This document shows positions 23,508-32,477 of a stretch of 64,000 nucleotides of DNA, in pieces. Made by a program: the position numbers and the translations under genes. Each line of letters starts with the position of its first letter. Positions within the stretch are counted from its first letter, which is position 1. Source of the DNA: Brumimicrobium sp041655765 (GTDB lineage: Bacteria; Bacteroidota; Bacteroidia; Flavobacteriales_D; Crocinitomicaceae); contig JBBAEU010000002.1 in assembly GCA_041655765.1 (NCBI GenBank), positions 124,001 through 188,000 of the forward strand, read 5' to 3'. Under the pieces are notes generated by a model that saw only the letters and a program-made list of their open reading frames with translations, searched no databases and was not told the origin of the DNA.

Positions 23508-24431
23508 TTACCGTCGTTGATTCAGAAAGTCTGCTTTTGTGTATGATTGAAGTGCTTTTTCCAACTTTCCCTTTACTTTTTTAGCTAAAGTTTGCGGTTG
23601 AATCACCTTTAGCGTTTCACCGTGAGTGAGTAGTTCCATAATAAAATCCTCTGTGATAAATAGCTTAAGTTTTATACGAAATTCAGTATCAGTATCAGTT
23701 ATTATTTCTTGGGATTCATGAAGTGGCAATGTTTTGATATACTTTCCCTGAAGAGGAGTGAAAGATAAGATGATTTCTGATGGTTCTTTTGCGTTTGGTC
23801 CGATAATACCAAAACAGTTTTTAAAATATTTATTGATTTCAAAATTCTCGGGATAAGAAAATGATTTTCTCAAGATTATTAGCTGTGACAGCCGATCCAA
23901 GCCAAATGTTTTTATTTTGTTATCCTTGGTGTCTTTTGAAATTAAATACCATCGATTTTTAAATTCTTTCAAAGCAAGAGGCTCTACAATTCTACAGGAA
24001 GGTTCTTCATCCCAAAACTTTTGATAATCAAATTGGATGAGATTTTTGCTTTTAATTGCTTGTAAAATTGTATTCAAATGGCCTGTTCCTTTTGGTTTTC
24101 GGTTTTCAAAATGGATGTAATTAGAAAGTTGTTCAGATAAATTAAGGGCATTAAAAACATCGAAGGCTTCTAGGATTCGATCATTAAACTCTGAGCTTTC
24201 ATCATCAATATAATAAACTTTTTCTGCCGAATTGTACAGAATTTCAATGTTGTAAAGTGAAAGTATATCGTTTTTGTCACGATGAAAAGTCCGCTTTGAA
24301 ATATTAAAATCATACCCTTGAAACTCGGATTGAAACTCAAGGTAGTCAGCAATTTCCTGAAATGAAGAAGGTTTGCTTCTCAGCTTTTTAATGATTAGGC
24401 TATATCGAGAGATAGATTCGCGTTTGGACAT
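23508..24431 (-). CDS. WYL-domain transcriptional regulator
   Basis: The 307-residue protein has an N-terminal winged-helix part (about residues 1-75, SRYSLIIKKLRSKPSSFQEI ... SKRTFHRDKNDI) and a central WYL domain (RWYLISKD near residue 166, followed by GLDRLSQL), then the C-terminal extension usual for this family (WCX-like). WYL regulators often sense nucleotides or other small ligands and control DNA-repair or defence genes. Here no defence gene is adjacent; the neighbours are mutL on one side and a barrel protein three bases upstream. Target genes are unknown. Confidence 0.88.
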   Translation of the reverse strand: MSKRESISRYSLIIKKLRSKPSSFQEIADYLEFQSEFQGYDFNISKRTFHRDKNDILSLYNIEILYNSAEKVYYIDDESSEFNDRILEAFDVFNALNLSEQLSNYIHFENRKPKGTGHLNTILQAIKSKNLIQFDYQKFWDEEPSCRIVEPLALKEFKNRWYLISKDTKDNKIKTFGLDRLSQLIILRKSFSYPENFEINKYFKNCFGIIGPNAKEPSEIILSFTPLQGKYIKTLPLHESQEIITDTDTEFRIKLKLFITEDFIMELLTHGETLKVIQPQTLAKKVKGKLEKALQSYTKADFLNQRR

Positions 24432-24434
24432 AAT

Positions 24435-25073
24435 TTATTGTTTTCCGAAGAAGAAAGAATATCCAAATCCGATTGAAAAATATGATGTAGGACTACTAAG
24501 TCTATCTTTATCTAACCCTGTAAATTGTTCGATTCCCAATTGGTCAGCCTTTAAAGTAAACCCGTGAATTGCGTAGCCTAAAGTTAGACTAAAAGACGAC
24601 CTTTCGTTTGCCATTAATGCAAAGCTAATTGTAGGCTCAACAAAACCTCCGTCATTCATGTAAGGTTTACCCCTTAATTCTTCATTTTTATTGGTTGCAA
24701 AAAATTGCATGCTGTATCCAATTCTTACCCCATAATTGAGTCCAAAATTCCCATAATATTTTTCTTGACCAACTTTTCCCCACACACCAGTATAGTGGAT
24801 TCCTCCTTTTAGGTCAATGTTATTCTTAAATTCATTGATATTCATATATCCATAACGAATCCCGGCGGCTACTGAAAATGTGTTGTCAAAAGTATGTTGA
24901 TATCCAGTATTGATAATTACCAAGCCTTGTACCAACTCTTTTAGCGCAAGATTGGACGTGTTGTTTGGCAAACCAATATCAACAATAAAAGAACCTTTTG
25001 GTTCGAAATCAACTTGCGAATACAGAGTAATACCGAAAAAGAAAGTAATGATTGCTAAGAATATTCGTTTCAT
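24435..25073 (-). CDS. Outer membrane beta-barrel protein
   Basis: This 212-residue protein has a signal peptide (to about residue 19, TLYSQ) and a run of amphipathic strands with Gly/aromatic patterns (GIRYGYMNINEF, GNFGLNYGVRIGYSMQF, FSIGFGYSFFFGKQ) typical of small eight-to-ten-stranded outer-membrane barrels. It ends three bases before the WYL regulator starts, so both probably share a transcript. The role is unknown; pairing with a regulator gene may be only positional. Confidence 0.75.
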   Translation of the reverse strand: MKRIFLAIITFFFGITLYSQVDFEPKGSFIVDIGLPNNTSNLALKELVQGLVIINTGYQHTFDNTFSVAAGIRYGYMNINEFKNNIDLKGGIHYTGVWGKVGQEKYYGNFGLNYGVRIGYSMQFFATNKNEELRGKPYMNDGGFVEPTISFALMANERSSFSLTLGYAIHGFTLKADQLGIEQFTGLDKDRLSSPTSYFSIGFGYSFFFGKQ

Positions 25074-25155
25074 ATAAAAAAATTCGTCAATATTAATGAA
25101 CGTAAATTATAGGATTTAATTTTACTAAATTACTTAATTATTTTAAAAAGTAAAA

Positions 25156-25536
25156 TTAAACATTTCTTATTTCCATTATTTTTTTTGATTTTTGATTGGG
25201 TGTGATTACTTGGTAGAAGTAAAATCCATTCTCAAATTTTGTACTATCTATTTTGATAATATTTGCTCCTTTTTTTAATGTTTTCTTCTCAATAACTGTG
25301 ACAGAACTCATGTCTGTCGGGAAAATACTTATTTCAACTTCTATTGGTGTGTACGTCTCAATGTATAAAGTTGCAATCCCAGAAACAGGGTTTTGATCCA
25401 GAGGGTGAACGTTAATAAAGAGTGTTTTTTCAATTTTACTTTGTTTGAATTTTCTTAGAATTACTGTATAAACAATTATAAAAAGTAGCAGAAGGGCTAA
25501 TGAAATCCATAAAACTTTAGTTTCAAACTCTAACAT
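25156..25536 (-). CDS. Single-pass membrane protein of unknown function
   Basis: The 126-residue protein has one N-terminal membrane anchor (about residues 9-27) and a basic stretch (RKFKQSK), followed by a beta-sandwich-like region whose end (GFYFYQVITPNQKSKKIMEIRNV) resembles a type A T9SS sorting domain without the leading PNP. I do not recognise a family. It begins three bases after the DUF493 gene and looks co-transcribed with the two genes before it. If the fold likeness is right, it may be an anchored relative of T9SS C-terminal domains; that is speculative. Confidence 0.65.
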   Translation of the reverse strand: MLEFETKVLWISLALLLLFIIVYTVILRKFKQSKIEKTLFINVHPLDQNPVSGIATLYIETYTPIEVEISIFPTDMSSVTVIEKKTLKKGANIIKIDSTKFENGFYFYQVITPNQKSKKIMEIRNV

Positions 25537-25539
25537 AAT

Positions 25540-25806
25540 CTATATTGTAATAACTCCTTTAATTTTAGAGGCATGTATATATTTTTCGATAATGCTTTCG
25601 GCATTCATCATTATTTCTTTAACGCTAATACTTGTATAATTTCCTCCGCTTGATGCTCGGATTTGAATATCTGCTGTTTCTTCAAACATACTAGCTACCT
25701 TTGCAATGGTTTGATTGTCACTCGGAACAATAAACTTAAATAAATATACATTAGGCCATTCTTGTTGTTCCAATTGCGTTTTTAGACTTTCAAATCTTTT
25801 GGGCAT
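25540..25806 (-). CDS. DUF493 (YbeD-like) family protein
   Basis: The 88-residue protein fits the DUF493/YbeD fold, a small ACT-like alpha/beta domain: the strand YLFKFIVPSDNQ, the central IQIRASSGGNYTSISVKEIM with the conserved G-x-Y-x-S region, and a final helix and strand. YbeD-type proteins are proposed to be regulatory; the E. coli member sits beside lipoate genes, and no lipoate gene is adjacent here. Its start overlaps the upstream gene by 17 bases. The biochemical role is unproved. Confidence 0.75.
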   Translation of the reverse strand: MPKRFESLKTQLEQQEWPNVYLFKFIVPSDNQTIAKVASMFEETADIQIRASSGGNYTSISVKEIMMNAESIIEKYIHASKIKGVITI

Positions 25807-26395
25807 AATTATTTTTTGCTAGCAAAGTTAATCTTTTTACTTCTTTTTGAAGCGATAAAGGTAGTTTATTATAATTCGTTTTTAAGTCGTCGAAAGTTTC
25901 AAATCCAAATTCATTATAAACTTGCTTTAAATCTGCCAAAATATACATTGGGTCGGGTTCTTTTCCGCGTAATACTTGTAATTCATTTCCCATACTGTCT
26001 TCATAAAACCATAAAAGATAAAAATGATTTTCATAAGAAAGCCACTCCATTATGGTGTTGTGTAAATCCTTTACTGTATTGCTTTGGATAACTTTTGTTT
26101 TATAGATGTTTCTGGTTGTATGAAATTCGTTGAATGCCTCAATAAAATTATTTGTAAACTCTTTAAACGATGTATTCAACATTGATTCATACTTATTTTC
26201 CTCTGGTTGATCTGTTAAAACCAAAAAGGCAGTATAAGTTTTTTGCAATCTACGCAATTTAGATTCCCATACTGTCCGATTGGGAGTATTTGTTAGAAAA
26301 AACTGTTTTTGTTGGAAAAATTGGTCTTCCCAAAGAACAAACAAATCGTCTTCTGAAGTCGCTGGAAAATAAAACTTTGCCAATTCAGTATTCAT
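25790..26395 (-). CDS. Cytoplasmic protein of unknown function
   Basis: About 201 residues with no signal peptide or membrane segment. The sequence is rich in aromatic residues and Glu and is probably all-helical (FPATSEDDLFVLWEDQFF, TIMEWLSYENHFYLLWFYED). I do not recognise the family. A GTG two codons upstream (26401) is an alternative start; ATG at 26395 is preferred only as the commoner codon. It overlaps the DUF493 gene by 17 bases, so the two are probably translated together, with the membrane protein at 25156-25536 as the third member. Confidence 0.65.
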   Translation of the reverse strand: MNTELAKFYFPATSEDDLFVLWEDQFFQQKQFFLTNTPNRTVWESKLRRLQKTYTAFLVLTDQPEENKYESMLNTSFKEFTNNFIEAFNEFHTTRNIYKTKVIQSNTVKDLHNTIMEWLSYENHFYLLWFYEDSMGNELQVLRGKEPDPMYILADLKQVYNEFGFETFDDLKTNYNKLPLSLQKEVKRLTLLAKNNYAQKI

Positions 26396-26458
26396 GTCCA
26401 CAAAATTAATGATACTTCTTAAATTAAGTCAATTTTAGGTTAGCTTATTTCATAATTG

Positions 26459-26466
26459 TATATTTG
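26459..26466 (+). promoter_or_regulatory. -7 box of the M1 peptidase-ruvX operon
   Basis: TATATTTG matches TAnnTTTG. The predicted transcript start near 26473 falls after the ATG at 26471, which favours the second ATG (26486) as the true translation start. No clear -33 element is visible. Confidence 0.5.
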
Positions 26467-26485
26467 CTAAATGAATTTTATAAAA

Positions 26486-28876
26486 ATGAAAAAAATCAAA
26501 TTTCTTATACCAATTTTTGTCTTCTGCTTTAGTGGCTTTGGTTTTGGTCAAACCAATAGCGAGTTAGCTAACATGAGAAGTGATACAATTGATGTGCTAA
26601 ATTATAACATAAAAATTGATTTCACTGAAATGGATTTTAAGAAAATATCTGCATCTACAACTATACATTTTAAGAGTAAAATGGACAATGTAGAGGGTAT
26701 TTCTTTAGATTTGTTAAGATTACAAGTTGACTCTGTGATTTCGAATAATATTCCACTTGCATTTAGTTATAATGATACATTGTTGAGGGCATATTTTGAT
26801 GTGCCATTATCGACTGATGAAATCAATGAGATAACTGTTTTTTACAAAGGAGTGCCTGTAAAAGATCAATCGACTTTCGGAGGTTTCTATTTTCAAGGAG
26901 ATTACGCTTATAACATCGGTGTAGGAATGAACGCAAACCCACACAATTACGGAAGGGTTTGGTATCCTTGTTTTGACAATTTTGTTGAAAGAGCAACTTA
27001 TGACATTGAAATTATTTCGCCCGAAGGAAAAACTGGGTTTAGTAATGGATTTATTGTGGATGAATCAGTCGGAGTCAACAATGAAAGCATCATCAAATGG
27101 AGGATTAATGAAGAAATACCTTCGTATTTAGCCAGCGTAGGTGTTGCACCTTATGCAAGGGTAGAGCAGACTTATATCAGTAATTTAGATGGACAAGAAA
27201 TTCCAATTTTATTAGTTGCCAAGCCTTCTGATACTACAAAAATGAAAAATTCTTTTATTCATTTAAAAGAGGCAATGGATATATATCAAAATGCCTACGG
27301 ACCATATAGATGGAATAAAATTGGATATACAGTTGTTCCTTTTAGTGGTGGAGCAATGGAACACGCTACTTCGATTATGTATCCAGTATTTGCTGTCAAT
27401 GGAAATCTAAATTATGAATTTTTAATGGCTCATGAGTTATCTCATCACTGGTGGGGGAATCTAGTGACTTGTAGAACACCTGAAGATATGTGGATAAATG
27501 AAGGATTGGCTTCATATAGCGAATCACTGTTTTACGAACATCGTTTTGACTATGATAGATATATCGATGATTTGAAAAATAAACATATTAGTGTACTAAA
27601 AACTGCCCATTATAATGATGGTGATTTCTTACCGCTTTCAGGTGTTCCTCATCATGCGACTTATGGAACACATACTTATACGAAGGGTGCAACAATGACT
27701 CATAACCTTAGGACACACATGGGAGATAATGATTTCTTTGATGGTTTAAAAGCAATTCAAAATGAGTTCGCATTTAAAGATATCGATGCTTATGATTTTA
27801 GGGATGCTCTAACCAATCATACAGGATTTGATGCCGATGATTTTTTTGAAGGCTATGTGTTGAACCCTGGGTTTAATGGTTTCGAGATTGATTCTTTTGT
27901 AGTTAAACCTTCAGGAGACTTATATGAAGTTAAAGTTTATATACAGCAAAAACTTTTTGAAGCACCTAATTTGTTTAATAATGTTCCTGTCCAAATCACA
28001 TTTGTTAAAGAAGATTGGTCTGACGAGTCAGAGGTTTATACTTTTTCAGGAGAACATAACTCAATATCAACCACACTAAATTTTCATCCAAAAATGGTTT
28101 ATCTTAATAAAGACCATGGTTTACTAAATGCTGTTACTGCTCAAAATATGGTTGTTTACAATTATGGAATGAGATTGTTTGATTACGCCTATTTCAAATT
28201 AAAATATAACCAAGAGAATGACTCTTCTTTTGTAAGAATTGAACACTGTAGAATTCCACCAGATCCATATATAGATAGCTCATTCATAGACAATGTCATA
28301 ATTTCCCCTGATCGTTATTGGAAAGTAGATGGTTTATTCTCAAATGGTTTTACCGGAACAGGAGAAATAAATTATGACGGCAGAACAACATTACCTGACG
28401 GATTTTTGGATAATAAACTGCTTCAAGATTATAACGGTGTATTATTCCATGAGGACAGCATAATACTGCTATATCGCCCTAATCAACATGAAAAATGGCT
28501 GGAGCATATAGATTATGAACTTAAAACAGGCTCGAATAAGACAGATAAAGCTGGCGTAATAATTATCAATCAACTACTAAAAGGCGAATATACTTTAGGT
28601 GTAAAGCAGTCAACGTTGAATCTGGAGAAAGAAAAAGATTTGTCGGAAATTAAAATTTATCCAAATCCAGTTAATAATAAACTGTTTATTGAATCAGAGA
28701 AACACAATTTAGACAGGATAGTCATCATAAATGTTAACGGAGCAATTGTTTACGAAGGAAAGTTTGACATCAACGACAATCAGATAGATGTTAGTCATTT
28801 AGCTACAGGACACTATTCTGTTGCTTTATATTACAAAGATTCTATGGTGAAAAGCACTAAATTTATTAAGAAATAA
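26486..28876 (+). CDS. Secreted M1-family aminopeptidase with T9SS signal
   Basis: M1 enzymes are zinc aminopeptidases. This protein of about 796 residues has a signal peptide (MKKIKFLIPIF...FGFGQ), the exopeptidase-type GGAMEH motif, and the zinc motif HELSHHWWGN with H316, E317, H320 and third ligand E339 in WINEGLASYSE (numbers from 26486; add 5 if the earlier ATG at 26471 is used). A C-terminal type A T9SS domain starts near IYPNPVNNKLFIES and ends VKSTKFIKK, so it should work outside the cell, probably releasing amino acids for nutrition. ruvX begins on the base after its stop. Confidence 0.93.
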   Translation: MKKIKFLIPIFVFCFSGFGFGQTNSELANMRSDTIDVLNYNIKIDFTEMDFKKISASTTIHFKSKMDNVEGISLDLLRLQVDSVISNNIPLAFSYNDTLLRAYFDVPLSTDEINEITVFYKGVPVKDQSTFGGFYFQGDYAYNIGVGMNANPHNYGRVWYPCFDNFVERATYDIEIISPEGKTGFSNGFIVDESVGVNNESIIKWRINEEIPSYLASVGVAPYARVEQTYISNLDGQEIPILLVAKPSDTTKMKNSFIHLKEAMDIYQNAYGPYRWNKIGYTVVPFSGGAMEHATSIMYPVFAVNGNLNYEFLMAHELSHHWWGNLVTCRTPEDMWINEGLASYSESLFYEHRFDYDRYIDDLKNKHISVLKTAHYNDGDFLPLSGVPHHATYGTHTYTKGATMTHNLRTHMGDNDFFDGLKAIQNEFAFKDIDAYDFRDALTNHTGFDADDFFEGYVLNPGFNGFEIDSFVVKPSGDLYEVKVYIQQKLFEAPNLFNNVPVQITFVKEDWSDESEVYTFSGEHNSISTTLNFHPKMVYLNKDHGLLNAVTAQNMVVYNYGMRLFDYAYFKLKYNQENDSSFVRIEHCRIPPDPYIDSSFIDNVIISPDRYWKVDGLFSNGFTGTGEINYDGRTTLPDGFLDNKLLQDYNGVLFHEDSIILLYRPNQHEKWLEHIDYELKTGSNKTDKAGVIIINQLLKGEYTLGVKQSTLNLEKEKDLSEIKIYPNPVNNKLFIESEKHNLDRIVIINVNGAIVYEGKFDINDNQIDVSHLATGHYSVALYYKDSMVKSTKFIKK

Positions 28877-29290
28877 ATGAAAAAGAGAATCATTGGAATC
28901 GATTTTGGGCTCAAGCGAACAGGAATTGCCATAACTGATGAAAATAATATTATTGCATCAGGACTAACAACGGTTTTATCGAGTGAGTTGATGACTTTTT
29001 TAAAAAAGATTGTAGTTGAAAAGAATGTTGGAAAAATTGTCTTGGGCGAACCAAAGCGTTTAAATATGGAAGATTCACATACTTCTGAGAACGTAAGATT
29101 ATTTAAAGAGGCTTTAACAAAAGAATTTCCTGATATAGAAATTATAATGATGGATGAGCGCTTTACATCAAAATTAGCTATGGATGCTTTAATTCGTGGC
29201 GGTGTTCCCAAAAAGAAAAGACGGGAAAAAGGTATTCTGGATGAGGTGAGTGCGACAATCATATTACAGTCATATCTTTCTCGTATATAA
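28877..29290 (+). CDS. ruvX: Putative pre-16S rRNA nuclease / RuvX (YqgF) resolvase
   Basis: The 137-residue product has the RNase H-like YqgF fold: the first acidic motif in GIDFGLKRTGIAITD, then the VLGEPKR segment, IIMMDERFTS and the final DEVSATIILQSYL with the last conserved Asp. In E. coli YqgF matures the 5' end of 16S rRNA; a Holliday-junction role has also been proposed for the family. It follows the M1 peptidase stop with no gap and so depends on that transcript. A hairpin lies about 27 bases after its end. Confidence 0.93.
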   Translation: MKKRIIGIDFGLKRTGIAITDENNIIASGLTTVLSSELMTFLKKIVVEKNVGKIVLGEPKRLNMEDSHTSENVRLFKEALTKEFPDIEIIMMDERFTSKLAMDALIRGGVPKKKRREKGILDEVSATIILQSYLSRI

Positions 29291-29317
29291 CAAAACTGCG
29301 AGTCATAAAAACAAAAA

Positions 29318-29337
29318 GAGGTGTCCGAAAACACCTC
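29318..29337. terminator. Terminator between convergent ruvX and mdh
   Basis: GAGGTGT (29318-29324) and ACACCTC (29331-29337) form a perfect 7-bp stem with a 6-base loop. On the minus strand a T-run (TTTTTGTTTTT) follows, so it mainly ends the mdh transcript; on the plus strand the T-run is weak. Confidence 0.75.
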
Positions 29338-29363
29338 CTTAAGTTCTAAATATGCTTTTGTTT

Positions 29364-30302
29364 TTATGAAATTACATTCATATCATCAAATACTTTCATT
29401 ACGTCTCTTACATGATTTGCAGATTGGTTTAACAAAGCCATTTCATCATCGTTCAATTTTAGTTCAATGATTTTTTCAACTCCGTCTTTTCCAAGAATTG
29501 TAGGAACTCCCAAATAAATATCACTCATTCCATACTCACCTTGTAACCATGCACAAACAGGGAAAACTCGTTTTTGGTCACGGATGACAGCCTCAGCCAT
29601 TTGTGCGGCAGCAGCACCTGGTGCATACCAAGCAGAGGTTCCTAATAATTTTACAATTTCACCACCGCCTGTTTTTGTTCTTTCGATAATTGCATTTAAT
29701 TTATCTTCAGAAATTAACTCAGTAACAGGAATTCCTCCGATAGTAGTATAACGTGGAAGTGGAACCATTGTATCTCCATGTCCTCCCATTAAAACTGCTT
29801 GTATATCTTTTGGTGATACATTCAATTCCAACGCTAAAAAAGAACGGTAACGTGCTGTGTCTAAAACTCCAGCTTGACCGAATACGTGTGAAGGATCAAC
29901 CTTTGCAGTTAAATAAGCAGCATAAGTCATCACATCTAACGGATTTGAAACGATAATGATTTTAGCATTTGGAGAATACTTAATGATTTGCTCTGTAACT
30001 GACTTAACAATTCCAGCATTGGTAGCAATTAAATCGTCTCTTGACATTCCTGGTTTTCTAGGAATACCTGAAGTAATAACTACTACGTCCGAATTAGCGG
30101 TTTTCGAGTAATCATTTGTAGAACCAATAATTCTTGTGTCATACATAAGGATTGGAGATGTTTCCCAAATATCCAATGCTTTACCTTCAGCATAATTTTC
30201 TTTAATGTCAACTAATACGATTTCGTTGGCAACTTCTCTTTTGGCAAGAACGTCTGCACAAGTAGCACCAACATTTCCTGCTCCAACAACTGTTACTTTC
30301 AT
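29364..30302 (-). CDS. mdh: Malate dehydrogenase
   Basis: Converts malate to oxaloacetate with NAD+ in the TCA cycle. The 312-residue protein has the Rossmann loop GAGNVGA, the NAD-selecting acidic end of strand 2 (VLVDIKENYAEGKALD), the substrate-binding PRKPGMSRDDL loop, NPLDVMTY, and the catalytic H175 in MGGHGDTMVPL. This is the LDH-like (MDH3) type common in Bacteroidota. It is transcribed alone, with a TATTTTTG box upstream and a strong terminator downstream. Confidence 0.96.
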   Translation of the reverse strand: MKVTVVGAGNVGATCADVLAKREVANEIVLVDIKENYAEGKALDIWETSPILMYDTRIIGSTNDYSKTANSDVVVITSGIPRKPGMSRDDLIATNAGIVKSVTEQIIKYSPNAKIIIVSNPLDVMTYAAYLTAKVDPSHVFGQAGVLDTARYRSFLALELNVSPKDIQAVLMGGHGDTMVPLPRYTTIGGIPVTELISEDKLNAIIERTKTGGGEIVKLLGTSAWYAPGAAAAQMAEAVIRDQKRVFPVCAWLQGEYGMSDIYLGVPTILGKDGVEKIIELKLNDDEMALLNQSANHVRDVMKVFDDMNVIS

Positions 30303-30340
30303 ATATTTATTTTAATTTTTATTTTGGTTTTTTGATGGTG

Positions 30341-30348
30341 CAAAAATA
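30341..30348 (-). promoter_or_regulatory. -7 box of mdh
   Basis: TATTTTTG on the minus strand, 39 bases upstream of the mdh ATG, fits TAnnTTTG. A -33 match is not clear. Confidence 0.45.
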
Positions 30349-30416
30349 CAAATTAAACTTTGAGAATGAAAGAATGTTGAAAGGAAAGTTTATATTTTAC
30401 ATTATACATGATAAAA

Positions 30417-30447
30417 TTGAAATAATTTTTAGAATTTAATACTTTTG
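30417..30447 (+). promoter_or_regulatory. Promoter of the ECF sigma - PKD membrane protein operon
   Basis: TTG (30417-30419) and TACTTTTG (30440-30447) are 20 bases apart, as in Bacteroidota housekeeping promoters. The transcript would start near 30454, leaving about 49 bases before the GTG start. Confidence 0.6.
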
Positions 30448-30502
30448 TAATTGCAAAAAGCAACCCTATTTATAATAGAACGTCATTAAAGAGAAACAAA
30501 AA

Positions 30503-31072
30503 GTGGATAACGAGCAACTCAAAGATTTAATTAAGCGTTGTGTGAAGCATGAGAAAAGTGCGCAAGAGAAGTTGTTTAAAGAGTTCTACGGTAAAATGAT
30601 GGGGGTTTGTATGCGATATACAAAAGACCAAGACCAAGCTCAAGAGGTTGTCCAACAAGGTTTTATAAAGATCTTTGATAAACTAGGTGAATTTGATTTT
30701 AAAGGCTCATTTGAAGGTTGGGTAAGGAGAATTATGGTTAACGCTTCAATCGATGCAATAAGAAAACGGCAAAGAAGACCATGGCTTTCAGATGAAGATT
30801 TTGTATTTAATACCCAATATGAAGAACAAGAACATGATTTTAATGAAGATTTAACAAAAATTAAAGCAGAATATGCAATGGAGGCAATTAGAAAATTGTC
30901 GCCAGCATACCAAGCGGTGTTCAATCTTTATGTAATTGAGAATTATTCGCATCAGGAAGTGGCTGAAATTTTAGGAATTAGTGAAGGTACTTCAAAATCA
31001 AACCTAGCAAAGGCAAAACAAAATTTAAGAGAAATACTAAATAGGAAATTTGAAAAACTAAATGAAAAATAA
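30503..31072 (+). CDS. ECF-type RNA polymerase sigma factor
   Basis: The 189-residue protein has sigma region 2 at about 20-90 (YTKDQDQAQEVVQQGFIKIFDKLGEF, then GSFEGWVRRIMVNASIDAIRKR) and region 4 at about 120-180 (LSPAYQAVFNLYVIENYSHQEVAEILGISEGTSKSNLAKAK). ECF factors redirect RNA polymerase to a small regulon. The start is GTG; there is no in-frame ATG upstream, and the next ATG would remove region 2. The next gene overlaps by 11 bases and encodes a single-pass membrane protein, which is where an anti-sigma partner would be expected. Confidence 0.93.
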   Translation: MDNEQLKDLIKRCVKHEKSAQEKLFKEFYGKMMGVCMRYTKDQDQAQEVVQQGFIKIFDKLGEFDFKGSFEGWVRRIMVNASIDAIRKRQRRPWLSDEDFVFNTQYEEQEHDFNEDLTKIKAEYAMEAIRKLSPAYQAVFNLYVIENYSHQEVAEILGISEGTSKSNLAKAKQNLREILNRKFEKLNEK

Positions 31073-32357
31073 TTTAGAAAATATTTTTAAAGAAAAACTT
31101 CAAAATTATGAAGTTCCGTACAATCCAAAAGCATGGGAAGCATTGAGCCCTAAGATTGGCGTTCCTTCCCCACCTTCTGGATTACGAACTACTTTGAAAT
31201 GGGCAGTCGCTGGCGTTACTTTTATTGGATTTGCAATTTTTATTCTATCACCAAAAAGCAAAACTGAAACAAGGACTGTGAACCATCAAGAAGCAGAAAT
31301 AGAAAACATTTCTTCAAGTACCACTCAAGTTACTGAGAAGAATTTGGTGTCAACACAAAATGAAACAAAAATTGAAGTAATAGAACAAAATTCAATTCAA
31401 CTTGGAGATGATAAACCAATTGTAAACAATAATACTCCTATTGCTGAAACTGTAAATACAAATGTAGATATCGTTTCTGAAGAGAACACAGATGGATCAA
31501 CAATTCGTTTAGATAACCAAACGCATACCCCAAATTATAAAACAGGTACTCCAATTTTTAAGCACCCTTCAAAATCATATATCACAGGTGAATTGTCTGC
31601 ATTCGAAATTTGTAAAGGAGAGGTATTGACCATCTCTAATAAAGGTACAGAAAATGAAATCGTTTATTATATAGGTACTGATGAATTTGGCGGAATACTT
31701 GATAAGGGAGAACTCTCTTCTGGGGAAAAAACCTCAATTAAAGTAAATGAAAATACTTTAATCTCATTTGTTAATGAAAGAGGAGAAACCATTGGTAAAT
31801 CATCTGTTAAAGTGATTGAAATGCCAGGCGTAGGCTTTACATTTGAAGCAAATATTTTTGAGGATGGACTTCCTGTAGTTAATTTTAGTGCACTTGGGAA
31901 TTTCAAATCTTACAAATGGAATTTTGACGAAAAAGGTGAATCTACAACTCAAAGTGCAGTGTTTAATTTCTTTGATAAAGGAGATTATGATGTGAAATTA
32001 ACTGTTCAAGACAACAATGGATGCAAAGCTCAAACAAGTCAAGTTGTTAATATCAGAGAAAATTATAATTTAATGGCTGTAGATGCTTTTATTCCAAACG
32101 GTACGGATCCAAGAAATCGAACATTTATGCCGTATTCTTTAACACAGAGAGATGTGAAGTTTAACTTGACAATTGTTGACCCAATAACAAAAGAAGTTGT
32201 ATTTACGTCTGACAATGCCGCAAATCAATGGGATGGAATAAACCAAAGAACTGGCAAAATGACAGCATCCGAAAAAGCATTTGTTTGGAAAGTTCAAATT
32301 TATAATCCACTACCAAACGAAAGGCCAGTTTACTCTGGAATCATCATGCATAATTAG
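31062..32357 (+). CDS. Membrane-anchored PKD-domain protein, possible anti-sigma partner
   Basis: The 431-residue protein has a short cytoplasmic N-terminus (residues 1-44, LENIFKEKLQNYEVPYNPKAWEAL), one membrane segment (about 45-64), a Thr/Asn/Glu-rich linker (65-180), a central beta domain, a PKD domain at about 263-332 (YKWNFDEKGES ... GDYDVKLTVQDNNGC) and a C-terminal CHU_C-like region (AFIPNGTDP ... AFVWKVQIYN). Translational overlap with the sigma gene and the N-in membrane layout suggest a signal-receiving anti-sigma factor; the short N-terminus has no anti-sigma motif I can recognise, so this is inference from context. Confidence 0.7.
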   Translation: MKNNLENIFKEKLQNYEVPYNPKAWEALSPKIGVPSPPSGLRTTLKWAVAGVTFIGFAIFILSPKSKTETRTVNHQEAEIENISSSTTQVTEKNLVSTQNETKIEVIEQNSIQLGDDKPIVNNNTPIAETVNTNVDIVSEENTDGSTIRLDNQTHTPNYKTGTPIFKHPSKSYITGELSAFEICKGEVLTISNKGTENEIVYYIGTDEFGGILDKGELSSGEKTSIKVNENTLISFVNERGETIGKSSVKVIEMPGVGFTFEANIFEDGLPVVNFSALGNFKSYKWNFDEKGESTTQSAVFNFFDKGDYDVKLTVQDNNGCKAQTSQVVNIRENYNLMAVDAFIPNGTDPRNRTFMPYSLTQRDVKFNLTIVDPITKEVVFTSDNAANQWDGINQRTGKMTASEKAFVWKVQIYNPLPNERPVYSGIIMHN

Positions 32358-32452
32358 TGAATTTAAAGTTGCAGGGTTAGAACACATCTATCCCTGCAAT
32401 TTTAAACATTTGACTTCCAATCAAACTTCTGATAACATTCCAAAAAGTATAT

Positions 32453-32460
32453 TATCTTTG
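32453..32460 (+). promoter_or_regulatory. -7 box of the VOC-family gene
   Basis: TATCTTTG fits TAnnTTTG and lies 17 bases before the ATG at 32478. No -33 element at the right distance. Confidence 0.45.
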
Positions 32461-32477
32461 CTTTTTAAATAAAAAAT

